Source: Hyphomonadaceae bacterium (GTDB lineage Bacteria > Pseudomonadota > Alphaproteobacteria > Caulobacterales > Hyphomonadaceae). From it: 64,000 bases of DNA. The stretch is from positions 180,124-244,123 of the forward strand of contig JANQQC010000010.1 of assembly GCA_028285145.1 (NCBI GenBank), read 5' to 3'. Every line of letters starts with the position of its first letter. The first letter of the stretch is position 1. This document shows positions 36,301 through 44,924 of the stretch, one piece after another. The translations under genes were made by a program, and so were the position numbers. The notes beneath the pieces are model-generated. The model was not told where the DNA came from and searched no databases. It saw nothing but the letters and a program-made list of their open reading frames with translations.

Positions 36301-36661
36301 GATGCTCCCCATCGAAACGCGCCCGCAGTGTCGGCTCGGTCAGCACGACACGCGTGACCTGCGGGCTGAACGGACCTGTCCAGGCCAGTTCGGCCTCTGC
36401 GGTGGTTACCCTGAAAGGCTGGCCTTCAGGCGAATTGATCCGCAATCGCTCCACGCCGACATGGCCAAGTTCCAGATCGACGATCTTCGCTTCACACTGC
36501 AGGTCTCGCCCCGCACACCACTGGCTGAGCGCCGTTTCGGCCAACGCGGCGCGGAACAACCAGATCAGCAAGATGAGGAAAATCAGCCCGCCCAGCAGCC
36601 CCGCCAATATCCAGGGCGGGCGACGCCCTTTTTTCGGGCCGTTCGCTATCATTTCAGTCAT
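33383..36661 (-). CDS. ydbH: YdbH-like AsmA-family envelope lipid transport protein
   Basis: A 1092-residue protein (ATG 36661; a TTG 7 codons upstream and ATG 36652 are alternatives). One transmembrane helix lies near residues 18-40. The rest is a very long series of beta-rich segments (repeated GxLxLxG-type strands such as LDLREAVVSLGIVGG), as expected of the beta-taco groove of TamB, YhdP and YdbH. The C-terminal DLNGEIILTVKMTGKNPEVL and an ending SSRNLSSSDWL match the YdbH family. It probably spans the periplasm to pass phospholipids to the outer membrane. It is longer than the enterobacterial form. It heads the operon with ynbE and ydbL. Confidence 0.82.
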   Translation of the reverse strand: MTEMIANGPKKGRRPPWILAGLLGGLIFLILLIWLFRAALAETALSQWCAGRDLQCEAKIVDLELGHVGVERLRINSPEGQPFRVTTAEAELAWTGPFSPQVTRVVLTEPTLRARFDGEHLSLLGLESLMGGGGGGGSAPTPAIEVNDATLILETPAGEARAELDAVMDEAGDLTARFVADPVVLEEDGNRLDLREAVVSLGIVGGTPSSVARVELGGARLGGFAAGPFVLEGTFEPETGTQRQIVVWSVSGNALAYGGAEISSLAASAFAELDPVDEFTLPALRAAIASLSAEIAAEGIGGAQAADTARIEVSVSRTGQGGFEGPFEARLKGGVSAYGSAQTARFDGELVSATDGSPLEVKGAASLVGATAGDPLRGWLSSVTAPPPVDDHGRALQDVFSRALDQFDASLAFDFRLLPEGGWQLSSADAPTFEAASGLEVTVTPTGMADWLTLEPVRQRLSADVGLNGGMGPTVLLRALEAERQAGAVQMTLDELRLSRWVVDGLGLGAVLDDLTLTVDEGDTRVMASGRIDLGGNLSGVDVSGLRVSGGVEALREDGATTIRVGGANCLSYRAASLLVAGVTIGRHTAPLCPAGGVLIDGTADAPGGTFRLGDLALPVSRESIEGTLNMSNARLQWRAADGLELRLTANDLNAPLAFDDRSLVVDGNWLSTRGAFSGGPARYGFSLADATFEGEVLPANISTGEIDLSLADEASGFAGALTIPRVLIADKNPDPAYQPLVTGVDGKVSEGRLRFNGPVALERSGAEIADLSLDLELMSLIGTARIDTGELRFAPGALQPTQLSERLRGAFTNAAGLLEAEAQIEIDPSGLVGNGRVRATNFGFQTAALGRVAGINGEVVFDQLFGLSTPPGQVVTVGSVDPGLPLSDGVLRFQLVEGRQARLERATWPFAGGRLVVEPTAWAIGEPRRTVTVRAEAIDLAALGETLASEDLQIQGTVSGVFPLVLEAGSAFVRNARFLADDRGGVVRYTGAAGEQAAGANENVALAFDALKNFQYTVLELGADGDLNGEIILTVKMTGKNPEVLSGIPFAFNVSVDSRLGELLQSSRNLSSSDWLADIVAEQIRGQDEQP

Positions 36662-36832
36662 GTAGAACGGCTCGGCTTGCAACTTGCTTGGGGCACAACA
36701 ATAGTGCTCCCGGGCGTTGTATATATCGGTCCTTTAACACTTATCCGATAGACTGCGTCGATGGGAGCTGAATAGAAGCCGAACGGCAATGGCCCGATGC
36801 CAGCAGCTGAGAGTAATTAGGAGCCCGACCGA

Positions 36833-38212
36833 ATGCCGCGCCCTGCCGACCCGAATACCCAGCCGCCCGCCTTCAATCGCGGACTTAAAAGCGCGCTCAC
36901 GCTGACCGTCGTGTGCGCGATTGCGGTTTTCTCCGGTGTCTTTTTCGCCAAGGCCGGTCAGAAGGCTGAATCCGACGCGCTCATAGCGTCCACGCCGGCA
37001 GAAGTCGCTGGCCCGGCGCTCGCTGAACTACTGTTTTCTGCTGAAGAAGCCGTCCCGGGTGCGACACTGACTCATAAGACCGGCACGCTTCGCTCTCGCG
37101 ATAACCTGATTGATCTTCTGGCACGTCTGGGCGCGGACCGCCGCGACGCCCACGAAGCCCTAAAGCCGCTTTACGACAATGAATATCTGGACCCACGCCG
37201 TCTTCGTCCCGGCCTCGTCATCAATGCCGCCTTTGATGAGACCGGCCCCGAAGCCACGCTCTCGGCCATCACGCTTCGCGCCGCACCGGAGCGCAGCCTG
37301 ATTGTGAAACGCGATGAAGATGGCTGGACGGCCGCCGCGCTGGATGTCCGGCTGACACCCGCCCACAAACGCATTTCGACCATCATCCAGACGAGCCTGT
37401 ACGATGCGGCCCTCGCAAATGGCGGACGCGATCAGCAAGTCGTCGATTTCGCACAGGTCTTCGCTTATGATGTTGATTTCCAAAGAGAAATACATCCCGG
37501 CGACAGTTTCGAAATCGTCTACGAAGCCTGGGTCGATGAGCGTGGCCGCCCTGTGAAGACCGGCGAGGTTCTGTATGCGGAGCTCAACGGCAAGGCACTA
37601 AGCCGCAGCTTCTATCGCCACACGCCAAGCGATGATGAAGTAACCGACTATTTCGACCCAAATGGTGAGAGCGCGACAAAGTTCCTGATGAAGACGCCGA
37701 TTAACGGCGCGCGGCTATCCTCCAATTTCGGAACACGCCGCCATCCGATTTCCGGCTATACCCGCCTGCACAAAGGCACCGACTTCGCCGCTCGCACCGG
37801 CACACCGATCTACGCCGCCGGTCATGGTGTGATTGAGCGCGCCTCGCGATATGGCGGGTACGGCAATTATGTCCGTATCCGTCACGCCAATGGCTACAAG
37901 ACCGCCTATGCGCACATGTCCCGATATGGACCGGGCGTGCGCTCGGGCCGCCGTGTGCGTCAGGGCGATGTGATCGGTTACGTTGGCTCGACGGGAGCCT
38001 CAACCGGCCCTCACCTGCATTATGAGGTCATGATCAACGGCAAGCACGTAAACGCCATGAAGCTGGATCTGCCAACGGGCCGGAAGCTCTCTGGCGAGAT
38101 GCTGGACGAATTCATGCTCAGACGCAGTGAGATCGACGCCATCCGCATTGCGCACGGCGCGGAAACAGAGATGGCATCCGCGAACCCGACCCCAGTGATG
38201 CAGGCCCGCTAA
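36833..38212 (+). CDS. M23 family peptidoglycan metallopeptidase
   Basis: A 459-residue protein anchored by one N-terminal helix (about residues 19-41). A middle OapA/LysM-like region (about 85-275) includes RSRDNLIDLLARLGADR. The peptidase domain (about 290-420) has the zinc ligands His313 and Asp317 in HKGTDFA, and His394-x-His396 in HLHYEV. M23 enzymes cut peptidoglycan cross-links, and this layout matches the MepM/YebA type. An AGGAG site lies 9 bases before the ATG. The gene is divergent from ydbH, so envelope growth and lipid transport genes share this junction. Confidence 0.92.
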   Translation: MPRPADPNTQPPAFNRGLKSALTLTVVCAIAVFSGVFFAKAGQKAESDALIASTPAEVAGPALAELLFSAEEAVPGATLTHKTGTLRSRDNLIDLLARLGADRRDAHEALKPLYDNEYLDPRRLRPGLVINAAFDETGPEATLSAITLRAAPERSLIVKRDEDGWTAAALDVRLTPAHKRISTIIQTSLYDAALANGGRDQQVVDFAQVFAYDVDFQREIHPGDSFEIVYEAWVDERGRPVKTGEVLYAELNGKALSRSFYRHTPSDDEVTDYFDPNGESATKFLMKTPINGARLSSNFGTRRHPISGYTRLHKGTDFAARTGTPIYAAGHGVIERASRYGGYGNYVRIRHANGYKTAYAHMSRYGPGVRSGRRVRQGDVIGYVGSTGASTGPHLHYEVMINGKHVNAMKLDLPTGRKLSGEMLDEFMLRRSEIDAIRIAHGAETEMASANPTPVMQAR

Positions 38213-38260
38213 GGCCCTGATCCCTAACGAATTCGTAAACTTTCCTGCACTATTCTCTCG

Positions 38261-40249
38261 ATGGGGACATCTTGGGAATGGACCGAGAGCATGATTGACG
38301 CATTGCTTGCGCAGCTGGAAATCGCGGTCTCCGAGCTTGAGCCCATTCGCGATGAGTCCGGCGAAATCGTCGACTTTTTGTGCATCAGCGCAAATGCGAC
38401 CACCGACGGAACCATCTTCCGTCATCGAGACACGTTCGTCGGAAAGCGCCTTCTCGACATCTTTCCAAGCGTCGCGGGCACAGGCCTTATGGACATTTTC
38501 GTAAGGGCCACAGACCACGAAGAGCACGGCACGTTTACCAGCGATCAGGGCCACTTTGAGGCCTTCGGGAATGGTGCATACCGGTTCAGCGCCCAACCCA
38601 GCGAGCGCGGTTGCCTGACGAGCTTCCAGGAAGTCACCCAGTTCACAAAGCAGATCGAGGCTGCCAGACGACGCGCACGTCTGATGCTGACAGCGTGCGA
38701 CCATAGCGGCGAAGGCATTGCCCTCACCGGGCACACCGGCGAGATTATTTACGTTAACCAGGCCTTCTGCGACCTTGTCGGCTACGAGGCGAGTGAACTC
38801 GAAGGACAGTCGATCAACATGCTCGTCCACCCAGATGAGCACGCGCTTGATCGCGAACAGGCCCTGAAACTGGTTGCCGGCGAGATTGAGCAGGACATTC
38901 GCGACAAGCGTTACATCACTCGGGACGGCGGCGAACTGATCGTCTCTGTTGCCATATCCATCGCCATGAGCCCGGAGCGCAGCGAGCCTACTTACATCGG
39001 CCATGTCCGGGACGTCACAGAAGATCGCAAGAACGAACAGGCTTTGGCCAACGCCTTGGAGAAAGCCGAAGAATCAGCCCGCATGAAGTCCGAATTCCTG
39101 GCCAATATGAGCCACGAGATCAGGACACCGCTCAACGGCGTGCTCGGCATGGCACAATCTCTCCGCCACGGCGATCTGTCGGAGTCTCAGACCGAACAGG
39201 TTGGTCTGATCCTGGAGTCCGGCACGGCGCTGATGGCCCTGCTTAACGACATTCTCGATCTTTCGAAGATCGACGCTGGAAGAATCGATATCTCGCCAAT
39301 CGAGACCGACATCCGTCACAAGCTCAGCGGCATTGCCCGTGTGCACGATATGACCGCTTCGGAAAAAGGCGTCAGGCTGCGCACCGTCGTCGATCCGAGT
39401 GTTCCATCGCGCCTCCTTCTCGACCCGGTCCGAATTCGCCAGTGCGTCGACAATCTTGTTGGCAACGCGCTCAAATTCACGAGCCAAGGCGAGGTCATGA
39501 TCGTAGTGACCTGCGATCCCGAGATCGACGGCTCTCACCGCCTGATTATCCACGTGACAGACACCGGCATTGGCATCCCTGCGGAGAAGCTCAATCAGAT
39601 CTTCGAGGTGTTCTCTCAGGCCGACGGCTCAACGACCCGTAACTATGGCGGCACCGGCTTGGGCCTCCCGATCACGCGGCGCCTCGCCCAAACCATGGGC
39701 GGCGATCTCAGCGTCGCGAGTGAGCCCGGGCAGGGATCGGTTTTCACCTTAACCGTTCAGGTCGGTGCCGTTGCAACAACCGGCGTTGAATTTGGCGGCG
39801 ACAACGCCTCAGAGGCGTCAGAAAGAACAGACTCCGGCGGTATCGCAGGAAAGCATGTGCTCGTCGTTGATGACAATCGGATCAACCGCAATGTCGCTCG
39901 AACATTCCTGCAGAGCTACCGGATGCGCGTCACAGAAGCCGAGGATGGCCGGGAAGCCCTCAAATGCCTTGAGAACGGCTCTTTCGATCTCGTCCTGATG
40001 GATGTGCACATGCCACGCATGGACGGAGCGACCGCGCTCACCGGAATCCAGAGCAGTCCTGAGACCTATGGAACGCCTCCTGTCATTGCGCTGACCGCCG
40101 ATGCATTGAACGGCGATCGCGAGAAGTACATGGAGATGGGTTTCCACGGCTACATTTCGAAACCGATCGATGAGCGCGAGCTCGCCTCGGAAGTCATGCG
40201 TGTGGCTGCTAGCGGCTCATCTGCCGCCAACATGAGCCAGTCTGCCTGA
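38261..40249 (+). CDS. Hybrid sensor histidine kinase with PAS domains
   Basis: A 662-residue protein without clear membrane helices. A PAS-like region lies at about residues 10-130 and a second PAS with a PAC segment at about 145-255. The HisKA domain has SHEIRTPLNG with phosphoacceptor His285. The HATPase domain (about 380-510) has DNLVGNALKFT and DTGIGIPAEK. The REC domain (about 530-645) has VLVVDDN and LVLMDVHMPRMDG with Asp581. Such kinases often feed an HPt protein; an orphan HPt is encoded at 47217-47594. The start may also be ATG 38291. The ligand or signal is unknown. Confidence 0.92.
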   Translation: MGTSWEWTESMIDALLAQLEIAVSELEPIRDESGEIVDFLCISANATTDGTIFRHRDTFVGKRLLDIFPSVAGTGLMDIFVRATDHEEHGTFTSDQGHFEAFGNGAYRFSAQPSERGCLTSFQEVTQFTKQIEAARRRARLMLTACDHSGEGIALTGHTGEIIYVNQAFCDLVGYEASELEGQSINMLVHPDEHALDREQALKLVAGEIEQDIRDKRYITRDGGELIVSVAISIAMSPERSEPTYIGHVRDVTEDRKNEQALANALEKAEESARMKSEFLANMSHEIRTPLNGVLGMAQSLRHGDLSESQTEQVGLILESGTALMALLNDILDLSKIDAGRIDISPIETDIRHKLSGIARVHDMTASEKGVRLRTVVDPSVPSRLLLDPVRIRQCVDNLVGNALKFTSQGEVMIVVTCDPEIDGSHRLIIHVTDTGIGIPAEKLNQIFEVFSQADGSTTRNYGGTGLGLPITRRLAQTMGGDLSVASEPGQGSVFTLTVQVGAVATTGVEFGGDNASEASERTDSGGIAGKHVLVVDDNRINRNVARTFLQSYRMRVTEAEDGREALKCLENGSFDLVLMDVHMPRMDGATALTGIQSSPETYGTPPVIALTADALNGDREKYMEMGFHGYISKPIDERELASEVMRVAASGSSAANMSQSA

Positions 40250-40294
40250 GCCGACCTTGTAGGCAGGTCGCACTATCCCTAACCTGCTCTCGTT

Positions 40295-41305
40295 TTGAAC
40301 GGCTCAGCTTACGATACCAGCGAAAATGCAGACGACTCAGCCTGTCTGTTCGGCCGGGTGCTGGACGGGTCCGGAGGTGGTCGCCCATTAAGCTGGGAAG
40401 ACGCCCAGGACTGGTCGCCGGAGACCGACGGGGAGACGCTCTGGCTTCATCTCGACCGGACCAAACCGGACGCGGTGACGTGGCTACGCGACAAACTCCG
40501 CCTGCCTGAAGCCACAATCGAGGTTCTTGTCTCCAACGAGACACGCCCTCGCGCCTTTCGCGAAGACGATGCGCTAATCACTATCCTTCGCGGCATCAAC
40601 TTCAATGAGGGGGCCGCGCCTGAAGACATGATCGCGATGCAGGTCTGGGCTGATGCTCATCGGGTGGTCACGCTGCGCCGGCGGCGGCTGCAGACACCGC
40701 GAGACGTGCTGGCCACCATCGAAGACGGTCGCGGACCGAAAACCGCGGGAGACCTTGTCGCCGAAATTGTCGAGCTGATGGCTGCCAAGATGAGCCGCGC
40801 GATTGTCAGCATGAATGAGCGCATCGACCGGCTTGAGGAAACCGACCCCTCAAGCGACATCGAAGGCAAGCTCGACGAGATCTCCGGCATTCGCCGAAAC
40901 TGCCTCGCCCTTCAAAGATTCATGTCCCCGCAACATGAGGCGCTGACCCAGATCAGCCGCGACCCGCCAGCTTTCATGTCTGAGGAAAACCAGAAAGATG
41001 TGCGCGAAGCGATCGACCGGCTTCGCCGCTATCTGGACGATCTTAACGTCTCCAAGGAAAGCGCCCTTGTCATTCAGGACGACCTCAATAACCGCGCAAC
41101 CAACGAATCCAATCGAACGATGTACATGCTTTCCATCGTTGCCGCGATCTTCCTGCCGCTTGGTTTCATCACGGGGCTGCTGGGGATCAATGTCGGCGGT
41201 ATGCCGGGCGTGGACTCCGAGCTTGGCTTTTCCGTAACAATCATTCTTCTAATCGTTTTGCTTGCCGTCCAGCTCTACATTTTTCGAAAGCTCAAATGGC
41301 TTTGA
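40295..41305 (+). CDS. CorA/ZntB family divalent cation transporter
   Basis: A 336-residue protein starting at TTG 40295. A long cytoplasmic N-terminal domain is followed by a coiled stalk and two C-terminal helices (about residues 275-297 and 308-328). The pore signature between them reads GINVGGMPG, where CorA has YGMNF and ZntB has GINxGG, so the ZntB-type branch is more likely and the cation may be zinc. The last 10 bases overlap the start of the MscS gene, so the two are probably expressed together. Confidence 0.85.
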   Translation: MNGSAYDTSENADDSACLFGRVLDGSGGGRPLSWEDAQDWSPETDGETLWLHLDRTKPDAVTWLRDKLRLPEATIEVLVSNETRPRAFREDDALITILRGINFNEGAAPEDMIAMQVWADAHRVVTLRRRRLQTPRDVLATIEDGRGPKTAGDLVAEIVELMAAKMSRAIVSMNERIDRLEETDPSSDIEGKLDEISGIRRNCLALQRFMSPQHEALTQISRDPPAFMSEENQKDVREAIDRLRRYLDDLNVSKESALVIQDDLNNRATNESNRTMYMLSIVAAIFLPLGFITGLLGINVGGMPGVDSELGFSVTIILLIVLLAVQLYIFRKLKWL

Positions 41306-42678
41306 ACCAGATTCAGTCGAACCCAACGCCGACCGAACAGGCCGAAGAGGTTCTGGATACGGCTGTAGACATCTGGGAATCATTTTCCACCTGGCTGGAA
41401 TCCCTCGCAGACACGGTCTTCTCGGTGGGGTCCTTGTGGCAGGCCATTGCCGTTGTGGTGGCTGCAGCGCTCGGCTTCATCCTGTCACGCTTTCCGGTCG
41501 GCCAGCTCAAGAAGCTCGCCATTGCACGCGACGAGCCGGACATTCTCTTCCGGCTGTACAAGTCGGTCGCGCGGGTCATCTGGCCGGCCATAACGGCGAT
41601 CCTTCTCTGGGTGACGACAACCGCATTCAGCGTGTACGACCTGCCCAGCAACGGGTTGCGGGTCGTCTCAAGCCTCCTGAACGCGTGGATCATTGTCCGG
41701 CTGATCACGTCCAATATGCGGGAAGGCTTCTGGTCGACCTCGCTTGCCCTGCTCGCCTGGACCATCGCCGCTCTCTACATCCTGCGTCTCCTCGACCCGG
41801 TCACGACATCGCTCGACTCAGCAGCCTTCGAGGTAGGCGGATCGCGGCTCTCCCTGCTGCAGGTCATCACCAGCGTGATCGTGGCAATCATCGCGCTTTG
41901 GGCCGGGCGCGTCGCCGGGGATGCCGCGCAGACCCAGCTAAGAAGCTCGCAAAGCCTCACGCCATCGATGGCCGGTCTGCTCGGTCAGGTGGCGAAAATC
42001 TCGCTGATGGTGATCGCGCTTGTGGTGGCGCTCTACTCCGTTGGCGTGAACCTGACAGCCCTGACCGTCTTCTCCGGTGCGCTTGGCGTCGGCATCGGCT
42101 TCGGCATGCAGAAGGTCTTCGCCAACTTCATCTCCGGCATGATCATCCTGTTCGAGAAATCGTTGAAGGTCGGCGATTTCATCGAGCTCCAGTCCGGCGT
42201 CACCGGCCTTGTGCAGGAAATCAACATCCGCTCGACGCTGATCACCACCAACGACAATATCGACATCCTCGTCCCCAACGAGGAGTTTATCAATTCTCAG
42301 GTGATCAACTGGACCCTGAAGGAGGCTACCCGCCGCCTGCACATTCCGTTTGGCGTCGCCTATGGCACGGACAAAGAACTCGTCCGCACGGCCGTCTTGG
42401 AGGCTGCCGAGGAGGTCGAATGGACCTTCATGAGCAGCGGCGCGCGCAAGCCGCAGGTCTGGCTGGTCGAGTTCGGCGATTCCAGTCTGAATTTCGAACT
42501 GGTCGTCTGGGTTACAGAGATCGCCGTCGTTCGTCCGGCCCGCGTGATCGCTGACTATAATTGGGCGATCCACACCGCCCTGGAAGATAAGAGCATCGAG
42601 ATCCCGTTCCCGCAGCGCGATGTCAATTTCAGGAACTCCTCAACCGTCCGTGTCCAGATGGTTGATCCGGACGAATAA
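41296..42678 (+). CDS. MscS family mechanosensitive channel
   Basis: A 460-residue protein with about five N-terminal hydrophobic helices (from residue 45), then the MscS core. The pore helix and following segment read GALGVGIGFGMQKVFANFISG, with the canonical FGMQ and N-x-x-SG. The beta domain has VGDFIEL and ATLITTxDN-type segments, seen here as STLITTNDNIDILVPNEEF. These channels open under membrane tension after osmotic downshock. The ATG lies inside the end of the cation transporter gene. The coding region continues almost to the EamA gene, with 47 bases between them. Confidence 0.92.
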   Translation: MALNQIQSNPTPTEQAEEVLDTAVDIWESFSTWLESLADTVFSVGSLWQAIAVVVAAALGFILSRFPVGQLKKLAIARDEPDILFRLYKSVARVIWPAITAILLWVTTTAFSVYDLPSNGLRVVSSLLNAWIIVRLITSNMREGFWSTSLALLAWTIAALYILRLLDPVTTSLDSAAFEVGGSRLSLLQVITSVIVAIIALWAGRVAGDAAQTQLRSSQSLTPSMAGLLGQVAKISLMVIALVVALYSVGVNLTALTVFSGALGVGIGFGMQKVFANFISGMIILFEKSLKVGDFIELQSGVTGLVQEINIRSTLITTNDNIDILVPNEEFINSQVINWTLKEATRRLHIPFGVAYGTDKELVRTAVLEAAEEVEWTFMSSGARKPQVWLVEFGDSSLNFELVVWVTEIAVVRPARVIADYNWAIHTALEDKSIEIPFPQRDVNFRNSSTVRVQMVDPDE

Positions 42679-42699
42679 GCCAGCATTCGCTTGACAGCG

Positions 42700-42724
42700 G
42701 CAGGGGCGAGCGGCACCCCCCTGC
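42700..42724. repeat. Hairpin between the MscS and EamA genes
   Basis: GCAGGGG and CCCCTGC form a perfect 7-bp stem around an 11-base loop, directly before the EamA start at 42726, where its ribosome-binding site would be. No U-tract follows. It could act as a weak terminator for the MscS transcript or could mask the next start; both are guesses. A perfect -35-like TTGACA lies at 42691-42696 without an evident -10. Confidence 0.3.
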
Positions 42725-42725
42725 G

Positions 42726-43658
42726 ATGCGCGCGCCCTCCCCCATCCTGATTGCGGCCTTCGGGGTCTTCTGCGGTTGTGTGATCGACGCCATGATCAAG
42801 GGCCTGTCGGAGGAGATAAGTGTCCTTGTGATCACGACCTGGCGGTTTGTGTTCGGTGCCCTTTACTCCGGCGCGCTCTATCTCGCCGCTCGTAAGCCGA
42901 AGCCCAGCGCCGCCGCCTGGCGCTTCCACACCATGCGCGGCGCAATTCAGGTTGTCGCCGCACTCGCCTTCTTTTACGCGCTCACCCAACTCGGGCTTGC
43001 CGAAGCAACGGTGCTTGGCTTTACCGCCGCCCTGATGATTGCGCCCATTGCCTGGATCGTGCTCGGCGAGAGGCTGAACGCGCTAAGCGTTCTCGCAGCT
43101 TTTGTCGGGTTTGGCGGAGCCGCGCTCGCAGTTTGGGGATCGGCCGGTGGTGGTCCCGAAGATGGTAACCGCGTTTATGGCGTCGCGGCTGTTCTGATCG
43201 CAGCACTGGCCTATGCAGCTGCCGTCGTCCTTCTGCGCCTGCGGACACGCACGGAAGACAGCCTCACCATTGTCATGTTCTCCAATGTGATGCCCGCACT
43301 AATCCTCGTCGGCATTGCGCTCATCCTCGAGACAACACCGACCGGCGCAACGGTCCAGTTTATTCCCGATCTCACCCATTTCCCGATCCTTGCAACGATC
43401 GGCCTGTTCGGCATGGGCATCTGGTGGATGTTTACTCTGGCCTATGCGCGGGCCCCCGCTCAGCGCCTCGCACCCCTGGAATACACGGCTCTGATCTGGG
43501 CCTCCGTGCTCGGTTTCGTCTTCTTTGACGAAACACCGGGCTGGCAGCTCTTCGCTGGTGCGGCCATCATCATCGCGGCCTGCATGATCGTAGCCTTTGA
43601 AAGCCGGTTCTCAGCCCGCAAGGAAGCCGGCGTGCCAGCCAGCGACATTCTCGACTAG
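42726..43658 (+). CDS. EamA/DMT family transporter
   Basis: A 310-residue membrane protein with ten hydrophobic helices in two homologous halves, the EamA (drug/metabolite transporter) layout. The first half has FYALTQLGLAEATVLGFTAALM and the second ARAPAQRLAPLEYTALIWA, matching the typical helix 3-4 segments. These exporters move amino acids, nucleotides or other small metabolites; the substrate is not predictable. No strong ribosome-binding site is visible because a hairpin occupies that position. The TAG overlaps the stop of the convergent gene by 4 bases. Confidence 0.88.
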   Translation: MRAPSPILIAAFGVFCGCVIDAMIKGLSEEISVLVITTWRFVFGALYSGALYLAARKPKPSAAAWRFHTMRGAIQVVAALAFFYALTQLGLAEATVLGFTAALMIAPIAWIVLGERLNALSVLAAFVGFGGAALAVWGSAGGGPEDGNRVYGVAAVLIAALAYAAAVVLLRLRTRTEDSLTIVMFSNVMPALILVGIALILETTPTGATVQFIPDLTHFPILATIGLFGMGIWWMFTLAYARAPAQRLAPLEYTALIWASVLGFVFFDETPGWQLFAGAAIIIAACMIVAFESRFSARKEAGVPASDILD

Positions 43659-44083
43659 GAAGCCGTGCAGGTCTCGGCGATCTTTTCGGCCGCGCCGGTA
43701 ATCGACACAGGCGCGCGCTGGGCGCCCTCGCCAATCCAGCCTTCCGCCGTAAGCGCAGCCGCGTGCGCCGTCGTCACGATCTTGCCATCGACTTCACCTC
43801 GCACGCCGCCATCGCATGCCATGGCGAAGCTGTAGCCATCTTCAATGGCATCGACTCGCGTGATCCGGCATCCCTGACCGAGGGCCTCGGCTGTCCGGGA
43901 GAGCGATCGCTTGGCCTTTGCTGGTGTCACACACTCCCGGCCTGTATCGCCCATGGGAAGCTCGCCCAGAAGCGCGGTGACATCATAAGCCCACAGCCCC
44001 GGCGTGACCTCAATCTCGGCATCGTTGGCGACAGCCAGCGGGGCAAGCGCGACGGCTGCCGCGCTGATGAGGATCGCTTTCAT
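43655..44083 (-). CDS. Small exported DUF3617-like protein
   Basis: A 142-residue protein with a signal peptide of about 19 residues (cleavage after APLAVA). The mature part has VTPGLWAYDVTALLG, an RECVTPAKA segment and further Cys at about 74, 91 and the C-terminus. This pattern of a PGLW start and a C-x-T/S-P motif resembles the DUF3617 family of periplasmic proteins of unknown function. A GGAGAG site 5 bases before ATG 44083 decides the start over an upstream ATG at 44101. Confidence 0.6.
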   Translation of the reverse strand: MKAILISAAAVALAPLAVANDAEIEVTPGLWAYDVTALLGELPMGDTGRECVTPAKAKRSLSRTAEALGQGCRITRVDAIEDGYSFAMACDGGVRGEVDGKIVTTAHAAALTAEGWIGEGAQRAPVSITGAAEKIAETCTAS

Positions 44084-44176
44084 GGGTACTCTCCAATTCA
44101 CCGGGTGCCTGTTATCGCTCGCAATGAGGCCGAAACGCGGCGCGGCAAATGACGATCCGTTAAGGCGGACGCCTCG

Positions 44177-44863
44177 CTAGACGAGAACACCACCAAAGAA
44201 TCGCGCATCACGGCGCTCCGCATTCAAGATCGCGCCAAGCGCTCGCCCGCCATGCGCCTCGATCTCAGCCTGTAGCGCCGAGACTTCAGCAGACGTTGTG
44301 CTGTCAGCCCGCGTGACGATGACAACACCATCGGCTTGGCCGGCTGCGACAAGCCCCGCAGACGAGCGCTCGAGCGCAGGTGCGTCGACAATCACCCAAT
44401 CCGCCGCTTTGCGCAGGGCTGCCCACCAGCGCGGCTGCGACTTCAACCGGAGACGGGCACCGGGCGGAAGCTTCCAGGTCCGAAACTGGGTCACCAGAAG
44501 GTTCGCTTCACCAATTCGGTGCGCGGCGAGCAAACGCTGTGGTGTATCATCTTCACCGCCCACCACATCATAGATCGGGGCCTGTCCCAGTGAGGCATCG
44601 AGCGCCTTGCCAGGCCGGCCAACATCTTCGGTAAAGCCCTTTTCGAACGCAGCATGCTGGGCGTTGCCCTTGAGATCGAGATCGACAAGCCACGCAGCCC
44701 GGTTCGCGCGGCTGGCGGCGTGTAGCGCAACAGAGGCCGCGATACTCGACACGCCTTCGCCTGCTCGCGCCGCTATGAACAGCACCACCGGTGCGCCGGA
44801 GGACGCCGTCATGCGAGACATGGAGCGCCAGAGCGCTTCGGTTTCGGGGCGGAGATCAATCAT
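44177..44863 (-). CDS. CpsD/CapB-like P-loop protein with degenerate Walker A (HfsB-like)
   Basis: A 228-residue protein of the MinD/BY-kinase fold. The first motif reads ARAGEGVSSIA, so the Walker A lysine of the usual GEGKS is replaced by Val. The A' motif is WLVDLDLKGN and the B motif is VIVDAPAL. There is no C-terminal tyrosine cluster. It therefore cannot be a canonical autophosphorylating tyrosine kinase. It lies 61 bases downstream of a Wzc-like polysaccharide co-polymerase gene and near a Wza-like gene, which is the holdfast hfsDAB set of Caulobacter in rearranged form. The HfsB role is inferred from context and fold. Confidence 0.65.
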   Translation of the reverse strand: MIDLRPETEALWRSMSRMTASSGAPVVLFIAARAGEGVSSIAASVALHAASRANRAAWLVDLDLKGNAQHAAFEKGFTEDVGRPGKALDASLGQAPIYDVVGGEDDTPQRLLAAHRIGEANLLVTQFRTWKLPPGARLRLKSQPRWWAALRKAADWVIVDAPALERSSAGLVAAGQADGVVIVTRADSTTSAEVSALQAEIEAHGGRALGAILNAERRDARFFGGVLV

Positions 44864-44924
44864 GAGCCTGATCTGTCTTTAACCGCATTCGGCAACGGCG
44901 GGAGGCCCCAATGCGTTCTGGCCG

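Noticed and set aside
40252..40270. Hairpin CGACCT/AGGTCG after the hybrid kinase as terminator
   Set aside because: The stem is only 6 bp with a 7-base loop and no T-run follows.
41262..42554. A 430-residue open frame on the plus strand overlapping the MscS gene
   Set aside because: It is out of frame within a confidently identified MscS protein and has an arginine/histidine-rich composition without recognised domains.
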